A model generated the notes under the pieces. That model made no database searches. It saw only the letters and a program-made list of their open reading frames with translations, and was not told the DNA's origin. This document shows positions 20,484 to 31,559 of a DNA stretch of 64,000 nt, piece after piece. Numbering within the stretch: position 1 is the stretch's first letter; every line of letters starts with the position of its first letter. The stretch comes from Endomychus coccineus (taxonomy: Eukaryota; Arthropoda; Insecta; Coleoptera; Endomychidae): assembly GCA_958510875.1 (NCBI GenBank), contig OY294067.1, positions 105,754,010-105,818,009 of the forward strand, given 5' to 3'. Position numbers and translations under genes: made by a program.

Positions 20484-22432
20484 CAGTGGCGGCTCGTCAA
20501 CTTTTTGAGAGAGGAGGTTGGACATAAAACGTTTTTGTAAAAATATACTCTACTCAGCCAATTAATATAACTTTTGCACAGCGACCGTACCAGCTACTTC
20601 AGTGACAAAATTAATTGTTGCCCAGCAAGAACCAACGTGGAGGTATAGAGTTTCTCTTGCCCACAATTTTTTTTTCGTTCGTTTTTTGTTTTTTATTTTT
20701 TTTGGATTTTTAATTTTTAATTTTTTTTCTTTTTTTTTGGAATTTTTCATATTTTGTTTTTTTTTATTAATTTTATCAACTTTTTTTATATATTAACGAA
20801 ATTCTACGGTCTTTAATTTGCGAAAAATGATCAATAATATTATCATAAAATGTATCATTATGTTTTAAGTGTTTTACTAAATCTTTTTCAATAGATATTA
20901 AACTAACATTGTATAAACGATTTTGGCCCATTGTATTTCGCATGTATGTTTTAATTCGTTTGAGAGTAGAAAATGTTCTCTCTACCGATGCCGACGTGAC
21001 AGGAATGGTGACTGTCAAACAAAGTAGTTTATAAAACTGAGGTAAGACATGTTGCAAATCATTATCTATCATATATTTTATCATATCGGCGTGACTGTCG
21101 TACTGGCCTAAAATATCTTTATCCCAGTATACAACGCATAATTCATTGTGCAGCGCTATTTTATCAAAAAAATTATATTTTAGAACTAAGTTATCTGAAA
21201 ATGTATTGAGAAACTCTTTTGAAAAAGATTCGAAAAATCTTCTATTCGTCAAATCGAAAAACTTCAATTCATGTAAATCGGAAAATCGAATCTCAATATT
21301 TGACCTTTAATAGTATCTAAAATTTCATAAAAAAGTTGTTTATAATGTAGTTTCTTGCCTACCAAATTATATGTTTTCCTCCTTTTCACGGGAGAAGCCC
21401 CATCAGTTGAATAATTTCCAAATAAAATATTAAAATGAAATTCTGTATAACGGAAACTTGATATTTTATCAATGAGATGTTTTAAACGATCTCTTGAATG
21501 AATTATATTAGTGAATTTATGTTGTAAAATTTGAAAAATAAGATCAGTTTGTTCAAATAATTAAAAGTATCAAGAAAAAACAAAAATTCTTCATTTTCCT
21601 TATAAGATTTTAAACCAACAGCAGCATTTAATAAAACCTGATCTGTTGAAAAGTCATCACTGTTTAATATAAAATCAAATGTTTCAATTAATTTGTCTTT
21701 ATTTTTATGGATGGTAAACTAAACATTGCACGTGATGTAAAATTCCATCGAGTTCGAGCATTACAGGGAATTCTGTTTCCTACTATGTTATTTAAAACTT
21801 ACGTTCGTTTGTTTGAAGACCGTTTAAATGTCCCGCCATTACAGATGCCGTCGTAAGTCTGATTTATTCGCAAAGTCGAATCGTTGAAATGTTTCCACTA
21901 AAAAATTGAATAAATTGACCGCTGTCCTTCTCGAACTAACATCGTAAAACCCTAATAATCTTTCCACTAGTTGTCCATTTTTACAATTAATAATTTACCG
22001 AACAGACGAATTCTAATCTAACCTTATTTCGCGTGGTGTCACTCAACCATTATACCCGCATAAAACAAAACAAGCACTGACGCAATACGCATGTGTCGTA
22101 TTCCGTACCACACCGACTGTACTGAACTTAAAAAAGGCGGGCGGCAGGCTATCCTCCAGACGCTGTTGCCATTTTCGCTGTTTCACGCTATTTGGCGATT
22201 GACTGGTCGGAAAAACGGCAACTGTGTTGAACAACACATGCTCAGCGTTTGAGATATATAGAGTCTAGCCTCAGGGCACTGTTGCCAGATTAAAAATAAC
22301 TACTGAGAACGGGGAATTAATTGTAAAATTTAAAAAATTATTAGAGAAACAGGAAATAAAATGAAGAATGATCAACAAGATAAATTTGTGAGGAGGCTGA
22401 GCCTCCTTAGCCTCCTCCTGGAGCCGCCACTG
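20484..22432 (-). mobile_element. Zinc-finger hAT (ZMYM-like), copy A, with 8-bp target duplication
   Basis: The terminal inverted repeats begin CAGTGGCGGCTC at both ends. The flanking octamers are ATGTAATT (20476-20483) and ATGCAATT (22433-22440), a 7/8 match. It lies in the gag of the minus-strand gypsy. The C-terminal transposase region is preserved on the minus strand. The rest is deleted or decayed, so the element is 1949 bp. A long T-rich run lies near 20667-20770. Its sibling, in opposite orientation, is at 60995-62624. Confidence 0.92.
20776..21820 (-). pseudogene. hAT transposase C-terminal half (ZMYM-like)
   Basis: The last open frame (20776-21267, 163 codons) contains VLPQFYKLLCLTVTIPVTS, then ASVERTFSTLKRIKTYMR and NRLYNVSLISIEKDLV, the hAT dimerisation domain. 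The ORF runs to a natural stop. Upstream, the frame is broken but recognisable to about 21800, where CNARTRWNFTSR matches the conserved T-R-W-N region. The N-terminal zinc finger and first catalytic residues are absent. Inactive. Confidence 0.82.
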
Positions 22433-22439
22433 ATGCAAT

Positions 22440-22800
22440 TTCTAATAACTCACCCAAATTTCTTGTGAGACTTTCCTCATAAATTCTATCCAAAATTGGC
22501 CCACTGCACACCCCTACGACGAATTTCTCTTGAACCCTATTCAGTAATAGCATTGAGCCGCAGCATTCTTCACTCGAATGTACCATTCATTAATGCTTTC
22601 TGACCCCTGCCGTAAACAATCAAACATAAATATTTTCCTATAAATTGACAAACTCGGTTTAAAATGATTTCCCAGCAGCCCAAAAATTGTACATAACTTC
22701 TAAATTTGGTGTTCCTATTCATTTCACTCTTTATCTGGTCGATTTGAGTATTTTGAAGCTGTAGGAAAAAACATTGTCAATATGTCATTAGGAGATGATC
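22440..22800 (-). pseudogene. gag capsid fragment of the second gypsy
   Basis: Immediately beyond the hAT, the minus strand encodes a gag-like stretch containing FDCLRQGSESINEWYIRVKN, typical of the capsid domain of gypsy gag. A stop and a frame change follow, then FIEFMRKVSQEI-like residues leading into the hAT boundary. The region has no long open frame. Assignment rests on this motif and its position. Confidence 0.6.
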
Positions 22801-24419
22801 TGATCGACAAATTATGAAAAGATGAAATGATGACGTAGATTACAATCAGACAAATCTATTGAAACACATGACATACTAAATAAACTTTTATATAATTCTC
22901 AACATTATTTTACTCATACTGACATGTTCCAGATATTATCAAACAGAAGAATACTATTGACAATTAACATACTCATTAATCAATAATGAATTTTGTATTT
23001 ACTATAAACAGTGTTCAGGAATTTGTTATCTATCTTAACAAATATTTATCCAATAACTAAATTTTCACTAATCAAAGTAGGGAAGCCAGTTGTCATTCCG
23101 GCTCGGTTTCGTATTTGACCCTGCAAAAATAATAAAATTATTTTATCAGACTTGCTGTAAGGGAAGGTCAACATACTTGTTTGATAAATGATAAATTAAT
23201 AAAAACCCAATACGTTATATATAGGTTTCCTCTAGTGTAGTCGAAATACATATAAAAAAATTAACTTGTTGGACATTGCCATCGATAGCACTGATAGTAG
23301 TAATCTAAGTACCTGTTACAAACTATATAGTGTGACTTTTTTTTATTCTGGTGTGTTCTGTAGTAATGTTTCCAATGATAACTCTATGAATTGATCTTTC
23401 TCAAACATCCGTATAAGTTCAATCAAATTTCAATCTACAATAAATCCGCAGAAGGTTGCCTTTTGATAATATGTTTTTTACACGAAATCATAAAAATGAA
23501 TTATTGTTCGACATGTACAAGTGCTGTTCGAGAATCTACAACTCGATAGAAAACTTTGTTGAGTTATTATTAATTAATTTCGTTTTTCTTTGAATTTCCC
23601 GTTTCTCGAGTAATAAAACATAGGTTTGACGTGGAAGAAATGTCGGAAATTTATGAAATACTATGTGATGAAGAATATAACTAGCTGAAATATTTCTCTA
23701 ATTTTAAAGATGGAGATTTGAGACCTCTAGTACCAGTCACTAAATAAGATAGAGAGCAAATATAATAGAGTGAGAATCTGAAACTCTAACGTAGTGTTCA
23801 CTTCAAATTTGAGAGACACCCTAGTTCGATTCTCATGGCACTTACCAAATACAGTATGCAGTATACCAAGTACAATTGGTCCCCTGTGCATCAGCAGGAG
23901 ATTTAGAAATCTGGAAATAGCTCGCTCTCCCACAGAGTGTAAAATGGAAAACTGGATCTCTAGGTCTTTAGATCCACCAAATACTGAAGATGACAACATA
24001 GTTCCAGAAATACGTATTTAGGTTACTGAGATGGCTTTTTGGCTTCATTCAACTTATTATTGAGTTGGCCAGACCCCATAACCATGGAAAATACAACAAA
24101 TCATATCAGCACCGAGTGACCGTAGAGAAGCGTATAGATGAGAGTTAGTCAGTGCGACAAGGGAATAGTCGCGTTTCAGTACTGAAACATAATTCTCGCA
24201 GAGTTGTTCAAAGAATGTTTACAGCTCTACAGATATTAAGATATTATGAACTCGCCTCATATTCTTCTGATAGGCGATGTCTAATGTCCCGAGCTATACG
24301 TGACTGCGCCCACATAAGACAATCCACAGAAAAACATATTCCATGATACACTAAAAGAGTTTACAAGTGTGGATACACTAAAACACTAATAAGTACGAAA
24401 TAACCACCCTTATCCACAC
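22801..24419. other. AT-rich DNA, nothing recognised
   Basis: Overlapping minus- and plus-strand frames around 23727-24021 are short and show no family motifs. No repeat symmetry was noticed. An LTR for the minus-strand gypsy would be expected in the first part but was not identified. Confidence 0.35.
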
Positions 24420-25015
24420 TAGGAGGTCGGTAGTACTCTGTACATATGCCCAAAGGGTTAAGACGGAGTGAGTAAGTGACCCAAAAAGAGGGTCTTAATT
24501 AAATTTGTGAAAATTTGAATTTTTTTCATTTTACTCCTCGTTACGCTCACTTTGTCTTAAGCAAAAGACTTCGTTCGCTACACTCACTTCGTACAATACA
24601 GATTAACCGGATACGTTGATTGAAAAGTGAGTGTGGACCTCAGTTAAACAGATTCGCGATTATAAAGATTGAAAGTAATCTGAATGGTAGTGCTTGCCAT
24701 CGACGAAAAACGCTAGCCCTCGGTCGGTGCCGCACCAGCAGATGCGACCGACAGCGAACGTGTTGCTCCATTTCTCTCTACAATCGGCCAGATAGTTAGC
24801 GCACCGAACGACGCGTGAATCAGAACGAATAGCGTCGAGTATTTCGACGGACCTTTCTGCTTTTTATGCCAGTAAATTTTGAGCATTATATCTACTTCGT
24901 GTCAAAATTTCAAGTGACTTGCATTTACCGTTTGGCCGCTACACGAGAACGTACATTCACCATATAACCCGATTCAACAAGCGACTCCGTTCGGCTGACG
25001 CCTCACTCCGTCTTA
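24420..25015. repeat. Dispersed repeat related to 47600-48000
   Basis: The stretch CATATGCCCAAAGGGTTAAG plus ACGGAGTGAGTAAG and the later GACTTCGTTCGCTACACT occur, complemented and diverged, in the 47600-48000 region. The two regions are therefore partial copies of one repeat in opposite orientation. GC content is higher than in the surroundings. Type and ends are unknown. Confidence 0.55.
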
Positions 25016-25175
25016 AAAATACTATTAAAATTCTGAGGACCGTTCAGCTACCAAGTAGCTATCAGAGTAAACTGAATTTGAAAACAAAATGTGCCTGTTC
25101 AAATACTAAATAAAAAATGCAAACAAGGTTTTTGTATTAATAATATTGTATTAAGCGATTCTACGAGTACAAATC

Positions 25176-25383
25176 AAGTTTAAATAAAATAACTATTAAA
25201 AGTTCGATTTTCACTAGTATAATAAATACATGTGACTACAGTTTCGCTAACACAGATGAACAAATATTACAAAGTAATATTTGTTTGAAGAAGCTACTGT
25301 GTTAGCGAAACTATAGTCACATTTATTTATAAGTAGTGAGAAGTGAAAATCGAACTATTAATAGTTATTTTAATTAAGTTTAG
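25176..25383. repeat. Short foldback (about 208 bp)
   Basis: Arms of about 95 bp meet around 25265-25290. Inner parts such as ACTACAGTTTCGCTAACAC and AACAAATATTAC are matched by their complements; outer parts such as AGTTCGATTTTCAC likewise. No coding sequence. A MITE is likely, but no clear target duplication was seen. Confidence 0.75.
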
Positions 25384-26097
25384 CATGGATTTACATCACG
25401 TAATGGCTAATTCTATTCAACAAATAAAATTACTTAATTTTAGTGCTGATTATTGTTTTAAATTGATTTAAGTATCTAGGAATTAATAATTTCAGAAAAA
25501 TATGTGTTTTCAATTCTGTAGTGATTTAATAAATTATTTCAAGGCCCTTTCTATTAATGTATTAATTTTTTTGCAAAGCAAGTAAGTTCAACGTTCAATT
25601 GTTATATGTGCTGTGAATGAAACAAGTTCACTTTATATTTCAAATTGATTTAATAGTCGCTTCATAAACCAACGAATACAAAGAATCAGTAAAAAAGAGT
25701 ACACCAAACTTAAAATTAGTTGTAAATCAGAATAAACCTTCACACAGTTATTAATAAATGTTATACACATAACGGAGGAGTTGTTTGTTAAAGTTTGCTT
25801 TGTGGAAACCTTTTTGTTATATCCCTAAAACAAAATAATATATGAAAGATACATAAATTCAAATTAAACAGCTTGGACACTTCTTTTGTGGTAGAAATTA
25901 ATATGTCTCCAAAGTATTATTTAAAGTTTGGGATGCAAATAATCATTGAAAATTGCGTTGTTAGTCTAGATTTTTACTACTAACATTCAGAATAAATAGT
26001 TGAATAAAATTCACATGCCACCATGCTTCACATAGTACAATTATTGTAAACTAATAAATGATACAAAATATCACATAGAATCATGTACAACCATATA
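25384..26097. other. AT-rich DNA, no feature seen
   Basis: No gene or repeat structure is apparent in this stretch. Confidence 0.4.
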
Positions 26098-26946
26098 CAG
26101 GATGTCCCAGGGTGTTGAAATTGAATAAAAAATTTCGTTTTTTGCGAATATCTCCGGAACCGTTTATTGTACAGAAAACAGATTTTGTAAGCATTTTCTA
26201 CTCATAGTAAGCTATGTTCTGTGCGATACAAAATTTTTTTAGTCATAATTGGTGAAGATTTTGGAGGGGTGGTGGGTGTTTTTCTCCCCAACTTCTACGC
26301 CACTGAAAAAAGTACGGTTGTGAGACAACCATTTGAACCGCCAATGTTTTCTACACAAAAAAGGTAATCCTGGTCATAAGCTCTAAAGTTGACCGTTTTG
26401 GAGAAAAATCAACTTTTATGTCAAAAATATGGTCAATTTTTTGGTTTTGTTACTTGTTCTAACGTTTAAATAAATTTTGTTTAATTGGTAAAAACTGAAT
26501 TTTATTTCAAAGAATTGACTATGTTTTTCAACATAAAAGTTGATTTTTCTCGAAAACGGTCAACTTTAGAGCTTATGACCAAAAGTACCTTTTTTGTGTA
26601 GAAAACATTGACGGTTCAAATGAGCATCTCAAAACCATACTTTTTCCAGTGCCGTAGAAGTTGGGGAGAAACTACCCCTTCAAAATCTTGACCAATTAGG
26701 ACTGAAAATTTTTTTTTATCGCACAGAACATAGCTTATTATGAGTAGAAAATGCTTACAAAAGCTGTTCTCTGTACGATAAACGGTTTCGGAGATATTAG
26801 CAAAAACGAAATTTTTTTTCAATTTCAACACCCTATATCTCAAAAACTAAGCGTCTGTGCATATAATGTTAATGGGAACTTTTTTTCTCAAAATCAAATT
26901 TTCTATCGACTGTTGCAGTTCTGCTACTAAAACCTGGGACACCCTG
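26098..26946. mobile_element. Foldback element with mariner-like ends, TA target
   Basis: The outer ends are CAGGATGTCCCAGG and the complement of CAGGGTGTCCCAGG, each bordered by TA. Inside, a palindrome of about 725 bp (26112-26836) has arms sharing GAATATCTCCGGAACCGTTT, GAAAACATTG, and TCAACTTTAGAGCTTATGACC-type sequence on both sides of a short centre near 26450-26520. The right arm has about 110 bp of extra terminal DNA beyond the palindrome. No coding capacity. Probably mobilised by a mariner-class transposase (inference). Confidence 0.85.
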
Positions 26947-28168
26947 TATAATCCAAAGGGGACCAGGCACATGCGATTTTCACTGAATCTAAAATAAGCG
27001 AGGTTTATTATACGGAAATATATTACAATGATCGAATGTTTGGGTGCGAGCTAAGAATATATAGGAGGAGATCAAACTTTATGCTGCTAACCAGGCTAGC
27101 TGGGGCGAAATACGGAACAGTCATGAGCGGTGCCTCGTAAAAATATTCCGTGCGCAAAAGTTAATGCGTCGGCGAACACATGAGACACTCGGCGGTTTAA
27201 TATTATTTCCATGGATTTGTAGGTGTTTCAATCAATTTTTGAAAGAGTTTTCCTAATTTCCACGGTGGTGTCTTCTTCGGCGACGCAGTATCTTTGTGTG
27301 AACGGATGAGGCACTACTTAAGTCGGCTCTAAATTTCTCAACACAGAGTTTGCTATCTATAATATATTCTTAGTATGAGCTGAGGTTAGGTCACTATTAG
27401 TTTAGCGAATATATGTATCCTAACAACGAAAACATTTGTATGCCACATTTCTCGTACAATTACACCTATCGACGCTTCGAAAATAAGGAATGTTATTCAG
27501 CAAATGGAAGTTACTATCGATGGACAGTCTAATGCAAACTTCGAATTTTTCCGAGCTCAAATTGTTTATTTTTCGATGATGACCCAGTACGATTAATTTT
27601 AACGAACATGTGTTTAGCATTATGCTCATAATTCGACAAACACGAATACTTTCGATCTGAAAGTACTTTCTTTAACTTGAATTCCAATAAAAATCAATTA
27701 ATTTCATAATGACTCGTAACCAGGTGATAACACCCATTTAGCGGTAGATAGTAACATAATATATATTTGAATAACAAAGCAACAATAAACATTTTTAAAC
27801 GAGAAGTATATAGGCAAGTGTCGCCATTTTCAGTAGATCAGAAATAAACGCAATAGATTTCTGATATTACAGTATATCCTCCAGGTATTACCACTGGTTC
27901 ATTTCAAACCTACCGAAGTTGGCACATTAGTTGCTTAGTACTCTTTTTTTAACCAGAAGTACGAAAAATAACTTGTGCAGTACCAACAAACAGTTGTGTA
28001 GGACAATTAAAAAAATAAGAATCCTGCAATTATGAAATTCTCCAAATAATTGTTTTCATTCCATCATATTATGTATTTTTCCGGAATATGCTCAATATAA
28101 AACGATATACAATGAGAAATACAGCACTACCTGTATGCAGATTAATATTGATACTTGATCCAGCAATG
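26947..28168. other. No recognised feature
   Basis: A slightly GC-richer stretch near 27040-27340 does not read as any protein I recognise. The remainder is AT-rich. Confidence 0.35.
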
Positions 28169-28612
28169 AATTATATGTAAATTCTCGGAAAATAGGTCAC
28201 ATTAACACATATTATTACTTTATTCACGTCTTTACGTACGTTTCGGTTTCACGACCGTCATCAGAAGACGTATCACAAATAATCAATATCTACAGGATTT
28301 TTAAAACTAATTTTTACTAAGCACAAAGCATTAATTCCAATTAAAAATTCCTACGTCGCCAAAACGAACAAAACAATTTCAATTACTCCTGTTTTTGTTC
28401 GTTTCGGGACGTAGGAATTTTTAATTGGAATTAATGCGATAAAGACGCTTTGTGCTTAGTACAATTAGTTTTAAGAAATCTCGTTTTACATAACGATTAT
28501 TTTTGATACGCCTTCTGATGATGAAGTGATTGCGATATCGAAACGTACGTAAAGAACAAAATATAGTAAACATATGTCAATATGTCCTACTTCCCGAGAA
28601 TTTACATATAAT
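28169..28612. repeat. Foldback MITE with hammerhead-like motifs
   Basis: The outer arms share TTATATGTAAATTCTCGG and its complement. The inner arms share TTCCAATTAAAAATTCCTACG, with a centre near 28375. Each arm carries a CTGATGA...GAAAC motif reading inward to outward (28238-28266 on the minus strand, 28514-28548 on the plus strand). The same outer termini occur in the shorter palindrome at 45482-45599. Confidence 0.82.
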
Positions 28613-29020
28613 AAGAACAATACAGATAAAAAAGGCAACGCACCACCGCTACTTAATCGCATTATACTTCACGATATAATGTGGGCGCATTTGAATGTAA
28701 ATAGAATTTTATTTTTTGACGGTCATAACCCCGTAAAAACGGAGAGTGGAATATTTGAGCAATTGAAACAAAAATGTACATGCACAACTATATATATGTT
28801 ATGTGCAGTACGAAAAATGTTTTAACCAGTGGTACTCATAGTACTCCACTGATCCCGAAAAATGTCTTGTCTCGTTTTTTGTACCGATTATGATAAAGTA
28901 GAGAATGATCCCACTAACCACGATGGTAGGCAGCGCGCGGAGGGAGCTCTTTGGCGCTACATCGAGTTTAATAAAAATCACAAAAAATCTAATTAATTTA
29001 AAACAAATATTTCTTCAAAA

Positions 29021-29199
29021 TGAGTCTAGTTGCAATCAAAATTTATTACATTTCCACTATAGCGGAAAAACGCGTATACACTAATAAAAAGTGTACAACT
29101 TGGTGAAACTTATTATTTCCAACTTTTATATACGCGTTGTTTCCCTAAAGCGGACAATCTTATGGAAAATATTTGTCATTACTAGACTCAATTTATAGA
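29021..29199. repeat. Small foldback MITE
   Basis: The ends TGAGTCTAGTTG and the complement of TGAGTCTAGTAATG are inverted. Further matching blocks are ACGCGTATA and its complement, and AGCGGAAAA against its mirrored counterpart. About 180 bp, no coding capacity. The target duplication is not clear. Confidence 0.65.
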
Positions 29200-29300
29200 A
29201 AATTTTGATGGCAAAACATTTTACGTCTAGCACTTTTTCTTTAAAATCAATCCTGATCGAGTTAAGGATTTTGTGCAATAGGAAGGTGGGTGTGCAAATA

Positions 29301-30526
29301 GTCTAGGAGCCAGAGCGATATTGATAGCCTGAACATTAACCCGATCGCACTATGGTTTAATGACCAATTCATCTCACAGACCGAATTTTCCCCAGCTGCT
29401 AGATCTCGAGATACAGCATCCGCAATTTTTTTTTTGACTGGAGGTCAACCCTTTCCAAGTTGCGGTTACTTGAAAAGCATGCCATTCTTATACACTTCCA
29501 CCATGTGTCATCATTTTTTATCGTGCCCGTTTATCAGGCCGACCAGTCAAAATTGGACCGAAAATGAACTGCAAGTTAACCCTCCCAAACCTGGTGGAAA
29601 ATGTTCATTGGTGTTGACAATTGGTAACATACCCTATGCCATCAAAAGTTATCGGTCCATTTCCGAGTAATTGGCCTCTATTTGGACCAAAAATGCTTTT
29701 TTTTTTGATTTTGTGGCTAAAACTTGCGGGTTACAAGATGACATACATGATGGCACCATGTTAAATAACTTTATTGTAGGTCAAATAAAGATTTAAAATT
29801 ATTGCCATCACTCCTTGTATTTCAACCCCACAAAACCCCCTAAAATCACCCCACAAAACAGAACAAAAACAAAAAACTGCCGTTTCGATTTTAAACCAAG
29901 TCAGAATCTCAAAAATTGACTAATTTATCAAAAAATAGGTCATAATCCATATTTTTATGGGGGTGGTTTCAGGGGATTTTGGGGCGTTGAAATAGACAAG
30001 GAGTGATGGCAATAATTTTAAATCTCTATTTGACCTCCAATAGAGTTATTTAACATAGTGCCATCATGTTACGTTGTAATCCACTAGGTTTAGCCACAAA
30101 ATGAGAAAAATAAAACATTTTTGGTGCAAATAATGGCCAATTACTCGGAAATGGAACGATAACTTTCGATTTTGAATAGGGTATCTTAACAATTGCCAAC
30201 ACCAACAAACATTTTCACCAGGTTTGGGAGGGTTAACTTGCAGTCCATTTTCGGTTCAATTTTATCTGGTCAGCCTGATAAACGGACACGATAAAAAATG
30301 ATGGCACATGGTGGAAGTGTATAAGAATGGCATGCTTTTCAAGTAACCGCAACTTGGAGAGGGTTAACCTCCAGCCAAAAAAAAAGCGGATGCTGTATTT
30401 CGAGATCTAGCAGCCGGCGAAAATTCGGTCTGTGAGATGAATTGGTCACTCAACCGTCCTCTAACGATAAACCATAGTGCCATCGGGTTAATGTTCAGAC
30501 CATCAATATCGCTCTGGCTCCTAGAC
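29301..30526. mobile_element. Large foldback element with TA target
   Basis: The ends GTCTAGGAGCCAGAGCGATA and its exact complement are bordered by TA at 29299-29300 and 30527-30528. The arms stay similar for about 580 bp. Examples are TACACTTCCACCATGTG, GAGGGTTAACTTGCAG and AATAATTTTAAATCTTTATT-type sequence near the centre. It has no protein-coding capacity of its own; the 29434-29670 frame is an arm artefact. Size is 1226 bp. Confidence 0.9.
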
Positions 30527-31334
30527 TAAAATGGGGGTAGGGTGTTTAAAAATAACTAGTGATCAATATAACAATATGAAATAATGATAAATATTACAAA
30601 ACATATAACATTTTGAAAGTTATATTACTCTAATGTCTAATTAATCTATTTAATTTATTGGAATTTAAAAAAAATTGTCGGCCTAGCCAAATGTAAGTTA
30701 TTTACATACTAACAAACATTTTCAGAACAAAAAGTAAATTTTCATTACACCAACCATACAGCGCTCTAAAAATAAGGTTACAAAAAAGCAAAATATGTTT
30801 AGTTTTTTGGCAGATTACAGATCTAATGTCAGCATAGTGATTTCTCACTTATTACACATATTAATAAATAATTCTACCCAAGTTAAACCTTTAGATACTC
30901 ACGAAGTGAAAAACAATTTTTTCAATATTTCAAAATGGCCGAAAAACATTTCCCGCCTCTTCATGTCAGTACAGTGGATTTTTACAGTTTTTGAGGTACA
31001 AACTTTCCATTTTCGTGGATTACTAACAAAAACAGACATGTGCGTTCGATTTTTATTAAAGCGACATAGCGCCGAAGAACTTACTCCGCGCGCGGCGGGC
31101 ATGGTAGGTGGGATCATTCTCAACCACTTTATCATAAATGCTGAGAAAACGAAACATACGTTGTTCAGGGTCAGCACCGGTACTATTATACTCCCATCGA
31201 AACAATCTGTAACAAAATTTATGTATTCTTGTTTTTAAATTATCATTGGTTTGGAAGATAGGTAGTGTTTCAATAATTTGACATTTGTAATGTTAATGGA
31301 ATGTAAATGAATTTTGTTATTTAGGCTCAGATGA

Positions 31335-31514
31335 GTTTCTTGGTCTAAACATGTGCAACTTCATGCCGCTGACCCTATGCGTTTGTATGAACAGTGGTTT
31401 ACACCAACTGCCTTTCCGTCGCTTTATACTTGTCATTTACGCCCAAGTGATAGACATATAATTCAACAAGCTCTTGGACTGACGCCCAAAAAAGAAAGAA
31501 CCAAAGTAAACATA
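31335..31514 (+). other. Candidate unrecognised coding exon
   Basis: The frame reads DPMRLYEQWFTPTAFPSLYT, then CHLRPSDRHIIQQALGL, before a possible donor (AAA followed by GTAAAC). Its composition is more protein-like than neighbouring frames, with W, Y, P and H in place. A pyrimidine-rich stretch ending TTTAG lies at 31317-31323, although the frame only opens at 31335 after an in-frame TGA. There is no ATG. I do not recognise the family; it may be an exon, a transposon scrap or chance. Confidence 0.25.
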
Positions 31515-31559
31515 ATTCGCTATAATATTATATTCATTCATTATGTTTCATAAATTATC

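Larger units (their letters stand above)
18872..22800 (-). mobile_element. Second, truncated gypsy/Ty3 element, minus strand
   Basis: From high to low coordinates it holds gag (22440-22800), the nucleocapsid knuckles (20196-20408), protease (19814-20119), reverse transcriptase (19060-19800) and the start of RNase H (18872-19063). Integrase is absent, so it is truncated at about 18870. A zinc-finger hAT (20484-22432) interrupts gag. No LTR was identified. It is a different lineage from the element at 4480-12338. Confidence 0.8.
28810..31205. repeat. Outer inverted repeat enclosing other foldbacks
   Basis: The segment 28810-28990 (with GAGAATGATCCCACTAACCA and CGCGCGGAGGGAGCTC) is matched in inverted orientation by 31035-31205 (GGTGGGATCATTCTC and ACTCCGCGCG). 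The arms are diverged, about 170-180 bp each. Between them lie the MITE at 29021-29199, the foldback at 29301-30526 and unassigned AT-rich DNA. An open frame at 30795-31238 covers the right arm and is probably incidental. Confidence 0.6.

Noticed and set aside
30795..31238. 147-codon open frame as a gene
   Set aside because: It covers one arm of an inverted repeat and shows no domain or conserved composition; likely a chance frame.
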